Shown: piece after piece, positions 1-14,200 of the stretch
How the letters are laid out: every line of letters starts with the position of its first letter
Numbering within the stretch: position 1 is the stretch's first letter
Source of the DNA: Hymenolepis diminuta
Lineage: Eukaryota > Platyhelminthes > Cestoda > Cyclophyllidea > Hymenolepididae
Assembly: GCA_900708905.1 (NCBI GenBank)
Contig: CAADRB010000006.1
Coordinates: 3,299,316 to 3,363,315, forward strand
Direction: 5' to 3'
Length of the DNA stretch: 64,000 bases
Notes under the pieces: model-generated
What the model was told of the DNA's origin: nothing
The model's input: the letters and a program-made list of their open reading frames with translations, nothing else
Database searches by the model: none
Program-made: the position numbers and the translations under genes

Positions 1-2227
1 TTGTTGGCTCTGCTAGATTACTATCCGAACTCCTAGTTGGTTACGTTATAGCAACTTCCCATATCAAATAAGGAGATTTTGAGGTTTTTCATAATACTTT
101 AAAGTTTTTTGCACCCAACATTTACGAAAAGAATTTGTTTTCAATCACGTCCAAGGTTTTACTGGAGTGTTCATGTATTTATTATTATTTTGCAGTGATG
201 AATCCCACGGCAAAGAATTTTGTTCTATTGAAATAGGTACCTCCCTAATGGGATCAGTAAATTATTAGACCTCAAGAGTTTTTACTATGTCCCCATGCAG
301 AGCTTGGAGAGTATGATTCCGTGATATGCTTCAAGCTACCCTGTAGGATCACCACGTATCTTCAAGTTCTTAACCCATGAGTGGAATGCTTAAACAATTA
401 TATAACCTTGAGTGATAGTTTCTTAGTCTTAGTCTCATACAGGACCCATTGTGTCCTAAAATCCTTCAAACTACTTTACATGCACTCTCCGTAAGCACAT
501 ACACGCCACCGCATTAGCCCCCACCCTCAAACTACTTCAATTCTCAACTGTCTATATTCCAAATTCAAGAACTTCTACCAGTAAACTAACTGTTCGAACC
601 GTCTTCATTCTCCATTCTCTTTATGCGGTAATAATTGACTAAACATATAGCCTTAGAATAGCTAGGGATGGAAGTAAAATACTTAGCTGTTAAACTATCC
701 TCTAATTAACAAAAATGTTAGTTAAGATAGATAATTCATTTGTTAGATAATTATGAAGAGTCGTAATATTTCTGATTTTTTAGATGCCAAGGCTTTAAAG
801 AGATTGATAAATAAGCACAGAACGTCACTTTTAACAAGTCTGGGACAAAATTTTCTTCATTTAGGATACTTGGGCACTGATAATTGAATTTGAAGCATTT
901 AATGATGCAACAGTTATATTTCGATGATTATGAATATAGCTTTTATTTGTAATTTAGATGGTTTCCTCAACATATCAAATAAATCTTGTATTCGTTCTTT
1001 GTATTTGTAGGCATTTTATGAAACGCGTTTATGTTGAATGCTAGTTCAAATACCAGTATTGAACTAAAATTCTAATTTTAACAATTTAGGCAATGTTTAA
1101 TGGAACCCATTTATTAATTAGTCGAAGTCATACTGTCCGAAACTAGGAAGAAAATAAAAACATTTTGTGCTAGCACCACGCGTGCAGTGGTTAAGATAAT
1201 AACACGGTTATATCATCTATTAAACGCTTCGCTTCAAAGTCAAAAGTAGATATAAATGTTACAATTTTTAAATTGTACTCATCTGGTGTCAAGAAAGAGA
1301 AATCTATATTTGGAAATATCTCAATGTTTATTAGGTAAATACTAACACACTAGTTGCGATTATTTGTAAAATATTCCTTAATTTGTCTTTTTTCATTTTA
1401 AATTGGAAATTCGATTTCTTACAAAGAGTCAATATTGTGAGAAATGAGATAACAGGGGAATACTAATCAATATATCAAATATCAATTAAAATAGAGGTCT
1501 TTCGGAAGACGAATTAGGATTATGTAAATAAAAACAAATCGATAAATACTATTAGCAATATTATCTTAAAATCAAAATTGTTTTTGAATTGAGAGGAGAA
1601 GTCCAGGAACCGTTAAAGAACCGTTAAATCCGTTGTCGGATTTAGAGATTATTCTCAACTTGCCCAAAAAAATATAATTTTAGACCGTAAAACAATTAAC
1701 AGATTTTAATGCAAACTTTAAAGAGAACCATTTAATTATGTATCAAGAACAGTTTTCTTACAACTGGAGAGTAACTAAAGTGGAATCATTGTTTAAATAA
1801 ACCAATTTTAGAAACCTACATAAGATAATCGTATTACTATTTGCTGATTTCACCGATTGGCTGGTCCAGTAAATTCAACCCACCAATCTGCGAAATTAAA
1901 GTTTAATTTTCCCCTTTGAGATGTAAGCGTTTGATTCAGAAATCAGTTACGCTAATTTATCATGTTGGTTCCTTTTGAACTTTCCTATTTATTATAAATG
2001 ACTGAAAAATCTGATCTGTTTACTTAAATTTAGGACTTGCCATTTTAATGTTGGTATGGTATGTAGGTGTATTTTGATTCAAATAGTCATTTATCACGTT
2101 ATTTTTATGATTTTATTTATTGATTCGATGTTCGCTTTTGTTTCCTAATTCTATCGCAGTTTCATTGAAACTTATGATTACATTTCGCATGAAGAATGTT
2201 GTTTTATTACCCTGTTATGTGAATGTT
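1..2227. other. AT-rich sequence upstream of the first supported Scm exon
   Basis: No coding segment, RNA gene or recognised repeat is seen. An upstream non-coding exon or promoter of Scm could lie here but shows no clear signal. Confidence 0.5.
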
Positions 2228-2256
2228 TTTTTTTACTCTTCCAATTCCTAGAGACC
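2228..2256 (+). promoter_or_regulatory. pyrimidine tract and splice-acceptor-like site just before the Scm start
   Basis: A long T/C run (2226-2248) ends in CCTAG at 2247-2251, five bases before the ATG at 2257, which sits in a good context (GACCATGG). It could be a spliced-leader trans-splice site or the acceptor of an exon lying further upstream. Confidence 0.4.
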
Positions 2257-5200
2257 ATGGGTCTTTATGATGTCGGAAGTGCGCTTGTTCGGGGAGGTAA
2301 GAGTTGCATGGTTACATCGTCATCATCACCCTCAATTACCCTCTTTTTATTTCATTTACTCTCTCACAGTGACGTCTGTTATTTAGTTAGCACGATGATT
2401 GTTTGGATGAAAATTTTTTCGCTTAATTCCTTGCATTATATTTAGTCTGGTTTTGGTTTAACCTTCTCACGTGTTCACGTCTTCAGTTGAATCAACTGTC
2501 ATATTTTCTGTTCCATAGACATGGATCCCTCCGACAGCTTTGCGTGGAATGAATATCTCGAGAAAACTGGTGGGACTCCAGCTGCTTGGGAATGTTTCAA
2601 ACAGGTGTGTATTTTATTTGTATACACTTCTATAAAATTGATGTTTTCTGATTATATATACTCAATGTTTATTTTTGATTTTGTGTTTTATTCTGATTTA
2701 TGTAGCAAATGTGTGTAAATTCTTTATGTTATTTAATGTCTGAATTTCGAATGCATATAGCTCAATCTGGCTATCTTTACTGCTCTAAAATGGAAGATCT
2801 GTACCTCGTTCCATAGTTTATAGCAAACCTTACTTCTCTTCACTATTTGCAGGCGACGTTGTGTTTCTGGTCAGCAAACAGTGATGTAAGAAAATTTTCA
2901 ATCATTAAGATGTACTTACTCTTTTCAGGATAAGCATTAGAAAATACGTTCATTCAATGGCGTTGAGGTCAACGCACACGTCTTTTAAGTTAGATTCAGT
3001 GAGATCGGTGTTCGGGGGTTTGTAACTAATGATAAAATCGGTAAAATGCACAACAATTGGAATCGTAGATATTGGACTTCTCATTTTGGTGATTCCAAAT
3101 CACTGCATTAGTCAAGTGTAGACACTTTCATTTGATGAGCGTTGCAATTTTTTTCCTATTTATTTTCTCTATGTCGTCCACGTGAGCTCCAAGACGCCTT
3201 ACTATGAATAATTGACATGTATGATTTTCCCATCTTGTATCATTAAGATTTTTTATTATATTTGAAGATTGATTTTATTTTCTGCCGTTGTCGCTCCGTT
3301 TTTAATGCTTATTAAAACCTTTTTCCAGATTTCATTTGACTCAGTTTATGATTTCACGAAAACCACTTCGATCACTATTTATATAAGTTGGCTGTAATAG
3401 TTAATGAATTTCGTTTTAATTATCTCCGAACTATGATGTCCTAAGTTAGATGTTCAGGAAAATTGCAAAGTTACACTCTTTTTAACATTTGTTCCAAAGT
3501 ACCAGCAAGTCAAGGAAATGCCGAGAGAGGAATAATATACGTCCCCGTTTATTAATGAAAATTATGTATTTATGGTATCAAATAATCGGACGGACGAATG
3601 CATACGTACAGCAGAAAGGAAATAGCTTGAAGAAAAAGTAAAGAGGTTCGGTCCATAAGATTCTGAATAATTACTTCGCTTATCATCCCGAAGAATATGT
3701 GCTGCGGCTTTTACAAATGATGTTTGGAAGGAGTTCCTATTTATTCCAATGCCAACGTTAAGGATCACCTTTTGCTATGTGGCATTTCAATCATCCTTGT
3801 TCTTTATAAAACTTGAAACAACTGGCAGTTGGACACTGGGAGTGTTGCACCTCAGAAGTAATGATCCTTTCGGTAGTGCAAAAGCGTCGCTTTTCTTTCT
3901 GCGAAAATTTACAGATAGTTTTGCACTTCACCGTTTTCGCTTGGATTCCCTTCAGGTGGGAATTTAGGAATACAGTAATCTTATTGCTTGCTCTCGAAAT
4001 TGGGGAATAAATTCTGTTTACGTATTTGTCTGGCTGGAAAGTATTAACATGAATTAATATGATTTACTCATGGCAAAATAGATGACATTGTGTATTCGAT
4101 TCGAACACTGGTGAACTCTGTTAACCTTAAATGACTTCTTTTCGAAAACAACAAGTTTTTAAGCAAGAAATCGGTAATGCAACGGCTCTCAACTTTTTGC
4201 TATCGAATCATCCTAAATTCAAGATTGTGATCCTTAAAAACATATATTTCAAGCCTGAGAAATAAATGCGATACATGGATGAGAATAGCAAATTGCTTGC
4301 AAGGCAATCACAACTTCTACAAACAATTCTTCGTTGTACTAGAATTTGGAAGCTACACATCTTTTTGTCCACTTGGTGTTCTTGATATTGTCTATAAATA
4401 ATTAAACTTATTACTTACTACAAAATTCACTATACCATAGCCAGTCAGGAGTCATATCAAATATTCGAGGTGAACAGCTTTAAATATTTACAATGAGAGG
4501 AAACTGAAAAGAATTTCAAAAGTAAAAACATGTATTTATTTAACTGCTATTTCTGTCCTTATAACTCCATTGGTTTGAAATATTGGAGGAACGGTGTGTT
4601 GGCGTATGCTATGATGCGCAGTTAGTGTAGATCAAATATGACCGATTTCGTATGCAACGTGTGCATTAATATTAAGGAAAAATGAAAATTTTTGTTTGTG
4701 GCCGTATTCATTTTCATTCATTTGTTCCTTTGCGTGAAAAACCCTGGAGAATCATTTCGCCTTCTAATGTGTTCACTGCTGGCCTCTATATTGCTTTAAA
4801 GCCCATAAAAGATTTGATCATAAATTGTTGTTACTAGTACCGTCATTATGTACCATCAATTTCTTAAAGCGATGATCGGTATTTACTTTTGCAGTTATAA
4901 TTTAACTAATTCATTAATGAAGGACCATTATAAAGATACATTAGTACTGCCACATTGTAACCACTTCGCATCACCATTATGAGTCAGCATTTGTTATTGA
5001 CATACGTACGTTTATACCATTAATACCCCTGGAATATCTTACATCATATCCATAAATACGTATAGCCATGCTGAAATGATGCTTTATGTGATTCCTGTTT
5101 GATACTAATTCGTATCAGTAGTGTTTTATTTAGTGTTTAGGTGTTTATGTTTAGGTGTGCATTGCGATTGTCTGGATGCGTGTTCCGTCTTATCTGTCGT

Positions 5201-8200
5201 ACATTAACTCCAATTCCTATACGCTATCTATCCCATAACTCGAACTGATGTTGAAAGACGGTACTTCTAATTTATCTTAAGAATAACATACTTTCTTGAT
5301 ATCATATTCCCCTCCCAATCGTTTAATAAATTAGTTGGTGATTCTAACTTGAATGTAATTTTACACCACTTCATAAGCTGCCTTATTAAAATTCTGGTGG
5401 AATTGGTAAATACAAGATGATTAATCTTCTACTGTAAAAATAAGGAAATTTGAAATTCAAATTTTACGTAATCACTCAATTGATGTTTTTTAAACCTTTC
5501 AGAAATCTATTATGGTCAATGTAGCCTGGAATTTTGCATGACGGGTCTAGACGAATTTTGCTTCGATTTAACCACCATGTAATGATCCACCACCATCTTT
5601 ACACATGAACAATTGTTTTCAGACCTGGATAACTTGATGTCTCTGGACGTATAAACATACAGAGGTCTTTATGTGGGGTTCATTTTTACAAGTAATGCTT
5701 CAGTATGAACCTACAGGAGTATGTTAACTTAAAGTACACTATTCGCATTTAGGATCTTAAAATATGTGAACGTCCTGAATCATGTGTTGTAATAACCGTT
5801 TTAGTTTTTTGCTATGTAATCGATTTTGAAATCTGTTCTTATGTCTGTTGACACGTCAAATGTCCGATACTCGTTGATGAATATCCAGTGAACGAAATGG
5901 TTATCCATACTGGTTAAATATAGTCGAAAGGAGGTATACAAAACGGGTATTTCCACGAATGCGCTGGTGCCTAGTGGTCAACATGCACATTTGTCTCGTC
6001 AAAGGTCACGAAATCGATGCTCTTCTGTGCACATTCAGTGATGGTTATCCGCATTCGTTAGTTCAAGTCAACAGGTTGGCAGAATGTGAGTTTCTCCCTT
6101 TACCCAAGTGAAATACTGTTCAGTTTTCTACTCGGCTCTATAAGGTCTCTTTTGTTCTGTGTGATTGAAAATTGGCTTTTGACGTTTGACTTACTTTTAC
6201 CGATTTCGGGCTTTAAACTGGCTCCTAATCGTAATGCCTATCATTCAAATTCAGATCCGCTTTATTATTTATGAATTGTTCCTTAATATCTTATTTGTAA
6301 TTATTTGTTTTTCTCCTCTCCAGTTTGAATACCTTCTAACTGGATTGGTTTGTGTAGTACAAAGCTCAAATTACAGAAAATTCAATTATATTGATTTATG
6401 TTGTGAAATTCACCAAATTTGCCGTGAAATCTGACTTTGCACTAATTGTATGCAATTATTATTATTATTATTTATTATTATTATTATTATTATTGCTATC
6501 CTTAACCGACTAAAGACTCTCTTTAGGGGCACTTTACTACTGTTTTCGGTACCCTAAGTGCGGCTCTTGAGAGTTTCGTACGATTTGACCTTAACTTTGG
6601 GAGCACTAGATATCGGAATAAGGATTTGAATACATTAATTCCAAATTTCACAAACCAATTCAAATCCTAAGGAATTAAGAACGAAAACCTATCGGTTAAA
6701 CTTCAAATTGCGCTCCCCCTTGTAAGCATTATTTTGAAATCTATATGGCCATTGTCCAAACCGTATCTTTGATACCTTAGAGCAATTGAACCCATTAAAC
6801 GCTCGAGACAGGGAGAAACTGATATAGAGGATATAATCGTTACACTGTGTAAAAATCATATATTAGATACTCAGGTGGCTGTCTGGAAATACTTTGATTT
6901 CTAGTAATTGACAGACTGGGAAAATTTGAAAGGCAATTGAATAATTGATTTCCTACCTTATGATCATCATTCAAGTGAGATTTAAAATATCGTTTTTTGC
7001 AACTTGCACGTCCTTTCTGAGCTACATAAAAGCAACCGGCGTTATAGATTTTAAAGAATAAGAACTGATTCGTTGTCTTATTATATTAATTTATTTCAAC
7101 AGATAACTAAAGATGAAAAACTATGGTTTTCTATTTACCAACTAAATTCAGGAAGCTCTTTGTAACCACTAAGCTCAATACCTTAAACTAGCTCTTTTAG
7201 GAGAGAAATTTCGATATTATCTGTTGTTAAAACTTGGTTTTTATTTGGAAGTTGCATCTGGTCACCCAAGTATTTAATCACAATTTCGATTTTTGAGAAT
7301 TGTCAGATTCTGATGACCTTTTCCCGTCAATAATTTTACGAGTCTCAGATCTAATAGCTCCTCCTATCCTTCTCAATAATTAGGAGAATCTTATGAGGTT
7401 TAATACTTTTTCCGTCCTTTTAACCACATTTAATATGTGTTCAAGGGCGTGGAAAAGATAAAGGACTGACAAGTAACATTTCTACTCAAGTTCGCCAAAT
7501 AGTGGCTTGGCAAGAAGAGGAAACGTGAAAAATTGACCAGTGTGAAGGAGAGGATAGGAGTCACTCTGATGGGATCATGAAGACTTATGAATTTCTTGAT
7601 CATTGGTTGAATGTAATTTTTGCTCTGCACATTCGCTTGGTGTATCGCATGGCACCCTGAGTCATTTAGTTGCTTCCGGCTAGTTAGTATTATTTCAGTA
7701 ACAGGGATTTAAATGAAAATGCAGCATTAAGAAAGAAGAAAAGGGTGTGGCGATAAGTCCATATAACTTCTTGAATTTATATTAGAACCCACATCCTAAT
7801 TGTATCACTTATATTTTTGACCTCATTTATCTAAATGCCATCACTCACTTATACAGACCTGATTTAGTATTAGGATAGTAATGCGAAAGGCAAACACGTT
7901 TAAACATGAATATGTTTGCTTATTATGGTCGTGGTATTTACCTTCGTGGTGGAATAATTCTGAACTTTTGAGTAATATCCACAAGCTTTTAAATCTTAAT
8001 CCCTTCCATAACTGTAATATCTGAGGTATTTAAATGTATCGTTGATGGCCTAGGAATTTTTTTACTGGAACTGCTTCGTGCATATCACTTTGATGGTCTT
8101 GATCCCATTTCAGGATGACAATGCTACCTCATGTGTATAAATTTGATTTATTGTGAAATGGGGTCGATTCAAACATTTTTTTAGTCGTTGGAGATACCCG

Positions 8201-11200
8201 ATTATCCCTTCGTATGATAGAGAGATCTCAAACTAATGTTGTCCGATGTGCCAGAGATGGTAATACATTCGTGATGAATTAACGATCATTATTTTAAATT
8301 GCTTCCGGCTAAATTCTTGCAATTCATCTCAACATTTTCTAATTGGGTTTGATATATCTCAAAGCGTTTCCCAATAACCTTCATGGTTAGACCAGTAGTA
8401 TTCTGGAGGTACTATGATGAGAAAATCGTTTTCTTCCATCCCCCCACCAACTAGCATTAACTAGCACTGAATGTGCGGTGATGGTGTTTTTATTCCCTGG
8501 TATAAGAAAATAACATAAATTAGTGTTATTTGTATAACTCATTTGGATTTATTTTTTATTCATCATGCGTACTAGTGGCGCAGTATTAGTCTTTGCATCT
8601 TACATTACAAACTAAAAGATAGGAATCAGGAATATTCCAGAACAGGTAACTATCAAGGTGCCTTATTAATCGACAATATAATTGAATTTGGCAAAATTAT
8701 TTTGGCGTATATCTTGTTTGCACATTCTCACGATTTCTTTTCTTACAGAGCAGAATACCTCCAGAAAACCTCTTCCAGGTTGATTCTCTGCTGGAAGCGG
8801 TAGATCAGAGAATAGCCCTAAATGAGACCCCACCTCCTCAACCTTCAACATCCAGCACACCTATCCAGCACTCTTCCAATACCATTTCCGCCTCCAATAC
8901 AGCGCTTTCCATAGTGGTGGAAAGCACAGGCAGCACCCAATCATCAGCACCTTCTCCTTCCACCACGTCGACAGCCCGTCGTAGAAGGTTCTCAGTGATT
9001 GGAAGTGGACAGCAGCAGTTGCGTCGTTTTAGATCTGCTCCCTTCTCCCTGGCAAGAGTTATTGAGACAGCTGGTCCACGACTGAGGGTTAGACTCGTTG
9101 GTACGGATGACCGGAATGACTGTTGGTTCCTCGTGGACTCAGATGAGATTCGACCCTATCCCTCCAATGAAACCCTCCAACCGCCCTTCGGATATGTGCA
9201 CAATCACTTGGTGTGGAATAAGACACTTAGGAAAACGGTGGAAGAGGGGAAAGCTGCGCCAACTGAGTGCTTCGCCAGGGTTCGTTTTTTTAAACTATGT
9301 GCTAGTTTTGTCATGATTGGAAAAGTTATCTTAATGAAAACGAAAAGGATTGTTTTAGCACGAGTTCGTGTTTCTAATTGTTTTCAATATTGATTGTCAA
9401 AAATTTGATGTGAGGGATTGCTCGTTCTCTTTTCGATATCTCCCGTTAAATTTTCCGTGGTTTAGCTATTCAGATGCGTGTATTAGGAGCGACACACAAG
9501 ACCACAGACTACACGCCTTGATTTCATATTATTTACTTAGCACTATAATTGTGTGGGTAGGTGTAAGCATCATATTTGAGTTCAATAGGAGAGCTAGGCT
9601 GGAGTTCTCGTATTGTCCAGAATCCAGATGTCTGGAAGTCATAAGCTCGTCAATGGAATGTGTTTTCGAACACTTATCTTGGGCAGAAGAGCAGCATCAT
9701 GGAACTGTTTTGGTGAGGAACTCGCATTCCACTAACTTCTGATTAGTTTGACTATGTGTGGTTGGTAGCGCATTTTGCATGGAAGTAAATTTATGAATGT
9801 CAAACCCATCTTTTTGTCTTATGAATGTTCTTCCTGAAATATTGGCGACATGTCTGTAACATAAAAGGTCTATGCTCATAATCCCCTATTCTTTAAAAAA
9901 GATCATCTTGATTGATTCTGAGTCTTGTAGTTGGATTTTTCAAACAGCTGAAAACTATATTCGAAACGTACTTTCTACTGATGTACTTTGAAATGATTTA
10001 AGTTTTTGCCCAATAAAAAGCTAGTCAGTAGGCTTTCTGTTGCATGAATATATTTATGTTAATTTTTGATTTTTTGATTTTGTGGAGAAAAGATATTTTT
10101 ATTGAAGCAATTTCCGTGAACTTTTATCTACAATGTGTCAATTTCACTGATGTAAGAAGTTTTACAAGTGGAAGCTGACTCCACTAAAAGAATTTTAGAA
10201 ATAATACCCTTGACAATTTTTCAAATGAAGTGTTTGAATGGCTGATATCAAAAACTGCAGATCTGAGCTTGTGTGGGTAAATGCTTTGCAATAATATTAC
10301 TACCCACTTTGTAAGCTTGTGCAATTTAAGATGTACGCTTTCGTCTAATATCAAACTCATTGAAAACAGTTTATTGTTTGATAATGAAAATACAAATCGA
10401 TGCAAACCTTCTTTTATGCCAACCGAATTCCAACGCAATTATCCCCAAATCGCCTCGAAAACCATTCTGCAACTGATTTTGATTGGTCTAATTTCTAAAA
10501 GGTCTAAAGACTCTGAGAAATTTTTAATATTTTGGAACGAAATCGTCCTATTCTACCTTCCCCCCTTCAATAAATATATTTATTAAAATCATACGTCTTT
10601 CTGCCCAATACGTATTTCTAATTATCATTTTTTGGTCTAATATGCAGATTTAATTTTCCATGAGGTTAAGCATTCATAGGTCTGTCGAATGAAGAGTTTT
10701 TTTTTCATTATGACAAATTTAATTTGAAAAGCCTTTTTGCTTACGAGCCTAAATCTACGAAATTCCTTTCTCTTCATGTTACCTATTGAGTTCTTGTTAG
10801 GGAGTTCCATTGTGTTTCTTGTGCAACCTTTCTCATTACATCAACTTCTGATTAGCGATTTCTTTATATTCGTCATACCATTGTCTATATTGAAATTAAG
10901 TCATTTTATTACTCAATTTAAATATGTCTTTTGAATGTCTATCACAATTTTTTTATAATAGTCAAGCAACACTCATTTTCAATTAACCCTTATTATTATT
11001 TGACAAGGGATACTTTAATAAGTATTTCGTATCAAGTACTTCGTATTTTTATTGTTTATGAGCGTGCCAATTTCGGGACTAATTTTAGACAGTAGTCCCT
11101 AGATATCGAAATAGTTTGTGTGGTTCCAAAAATAAGGTAAAGTTAAAACTAGTTGAAGTCTTCGCAGAATCATTTCGGTCTTTCCACAATAGCGCTAAGG

Positions 11201-14200
11201 ATGTATGTTGACCGAAATGTTGAGATGTGTGGTCAAACCCGCTGTTATGAAGTTTGCTTTACTTACTCTGATTCCGGAAGTAGAGAAATTTAACCAAGCA
11301 AAACTAATTTGGTAAACATACTTTTGGTAAGGTTCTATTTATACATTAGGTATTGGGGTTTATCCCGATAGTGATTGGCCGGATAAGATTAGACCAATCA
11401 TTGGTCTATTTTAAGAGATGCATTGAAATATAATTGTCAGACAGCGGACAAATGGACGAATGGCGATGACGTGTAATAGCACTTCTGGGGCACACTACAA
11501 TGTTCTTTCGCTTTCCTATCAATATTAAAGTACGCTTAAAATTCCATTGAATACTGCGGGAAGGCTGACTATGAGGCGATTATCTGGTTCTCTTACATTG
11601 AAATTTCTTCCTAGTCCCTTAGATTCCAGTAAGAACTGAAGGGAAAGCACACCCACAATCATGTTAAGGACTAACCAATTAAGACGCCAAGGAGGTCTTG
11701 TCTTAAGCGCTCAATAAAGTCAATTTCCATCTCCCCTACTATGAAGCCCAACCTCAAGTTAATTCGAGCAAGAACAGTACATTATACGTGAATGTTCCCT
11801 AATGAGAAAACGATGATTTGGTCCTATCGAAGAAATTTTTGTTCTAAAGCTATTGAACTGTCATCTAAAATAATTCTGGACACTAACATTAAAAGAGGGT
11901 GCTAACCTATCTCCTTGAAACTTTTAAAGAGGTGCATGTTTAATACTGCAGACGAATAAACTTTATAATAAAGAATGCCTGAAAGCAGCGAAAAATGCCA
12001 GCACATATTCTTTAACCTGAGCTGAAGAGTGAATAAGAAAAAAAACTTAGTTTTTACATTAAAGCTCCCTTTTTCTCTTACTCTTAATGTCTCGAAGGAT
12101 ATAAATCAGACCAGTGCAATGTATTTTTTCTTTACAAACAAACGGACGATTAATATGCGTCATATTATTAAAAACAGCTACTTAACGTTTGACCTATCCA
12201 AATCGTAAATATAAATGGTTCTATTGTTCAGAGGAGTGAGGAGTATTTGATCTAAGGTTGTTTTTGTAAAGTTTTTTAGTTCAAAAACATGCATTTCCAA
12301 TGCTAGAATTTAGTGGCGATGTTTTTTCCTTCGCTTTCCCACTTCAGAGCTTCTGTAATACACATGTGCTCAATCTTGTTTTTTCTCCTGTGAGCACTGG
12401 TCATTTCATATAGGTGCTTAAGAAAATGGCTTTACTGCACGTAATTCAAGTTTCTCATATCTCTGATCATGTTCTCAATTCGCTTCCCGAGATCTTGCAG
12501 ATATCTCACTCTCTGGTAGCTACGTGTGTGAAAGTTGGCTCTGCTCATTTTCACATAAAGCCGTAAGATGTAAAAACCAGGGTGTGATGAGCCGAATTAA
12601 ATGACATTTAAAGGAGGAATGCACTTCATAAATTTGATTGAATGTTATATTCGAAAAGTTCAAGTTCATATGGACCTTAATATAAAGTGATTTCGGCTGT
12701 TTTCTCAGATTTATCATCTTATTACTCTATTCAACGAAGTAACGGATATATCATTACCAAGAAATAATGTAGAGTGTATGAATAATACCATCCCTTTTAG
12801 CACACCTAGTCAAAATCAAATTTCATTGTTGCCAGTAGCCCAGATTAAATAATTTTCTATATAACGTCATTTAGAGTCGTATCTGTCTTGGCGCTAGAAA
12901 GTTCTGACTAGTGTTAGGACACCGCAGTTTGGGCTTAAACGCGTCATTGAAAGTTTGAAGCAAAGAAATTAACTGCATCTTCATGAGTTTGACTGTGGGT
13001 TTAATAAATTTAGTTCCTTCCCTATATCGGAGGAGAGATGCTTTAAACAAATCTCCAAATATCTTGACTGAAATGTCAGGAAGTTTAGTCTGGTGAAAGT
13101 TGATTTCTTGATAGCAATTTCAAACCAGGAAGTATAATCATTTTGCTCTATCTCTAGTGAAGTAATAAATCAGTAAAATGAATGTGAAGATTTCTCTTTA
13201 GAGATTTATCTTTTTTCATTCTGATTTTTATTACATTTGTTGCAATTTTCCTAATAATATTTAAATTCAAGTGTATTGTGACTACTGTTAGGGAATTCTC
13301 CTGTAGTAAATTGTTCTGATTGCCAATTGCTCCATTATTATTACACATTGTGCAGCAAAATTTTCTGAAAGCGTTTAAACATAGAGGTTGAATAATTAGA
13401 AGTAGATAATAATGCCTAGGTACCAATAATCTTAATATCCTTCGATTTTAGATCCATTAAGTTGTTCCTTTTTAAAGGGTATAGTTCACTGCGTCATTTC
13501 CTATCTCTGAATAGCTAAGGGCGGTTAATTACAATGTTTTGGCATAGCACGTTTTTCTTGTAAAAAGGTTAGATTAAAGCTTGACTACTTCCTCATTAGA
13601 GTTAGCATGCGTAAGGCAACATTGAGTTTATTCTTAATTATCTGCTTACCTCCTTTTAGATTTGGATAAAGAAATTTCCTCAGAGAAGCTTTCTCATTAT
13701 GCGAAGGCAAAAGATATACAAATCTAACAATGGCCTCCGTAAAAGCATGACTCCTGGTATATAGCTTTGGATATGTGGGTGCTTGGTTTAGGCCACAATC
13801 TAGCAGTGAGGAAACTTCAATCCCAGTCGTGTGTATGAAAAACACAGTAACCGACAAATCCTACTTTCGAAGGCTGAAAGTGTTCGAATTTATACCTTTT
13901 ATCAACAGCAACAACAACATGTTTTTTACTTGTTTTACTCGATTTATTGTACTATTCTGTTTATTTCTCAATCTAAGTGTATTGTCTGCCCTTTAGTTGG
14001 AAATGAGATTTTTGTCTGGATTTATACGTAAATTTGTCTTCCGGTGGTTATCGTACATATTACTTGGGATTAATTTATTACCCTTTCGTGCGCCTCCTGA
14101 AACCACATGTACTACTTGTTGGTCGACCGGTTAGATGTTTAAATGATTTTCTCATGTGCTTGATAGTTTAGAAATATTCAACTGCCTTCTTTGGAGGCTT

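Larger units (their letters stand above)
2605..8748 (+). other. Scm intron 2 (6.1 kb)
   Basis: Phase-0 intron holding a family A repeat (3690-3965), a SINE-like copy (5960-6115), an (ATT)n run and a candidate 33-nt cassette exon (2853-2885). Otherwise nothing recognisable. Confidence 0.8.
2519..9279 (+). other. MBT repeat 1 of the Scm homologue, split by a low-complexity insert
   Basis: The repeat begins in the exon at 2519-2604 and resumes in the exon at 8749-9279 after a 6.1-kb intron. Its first strand (LFQVDSLLEAVDQ) and the later body (RLRVRLVGTDDRNDCWFLV) align with the Scm family. Between them lie about 80 residues rich in Ser, Thr, Pro and Arg, residues about 63-141, coded by 8809-9045. 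Vertebrate and fly Scm proteins have only a few residues there. Confidence 0.8.
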
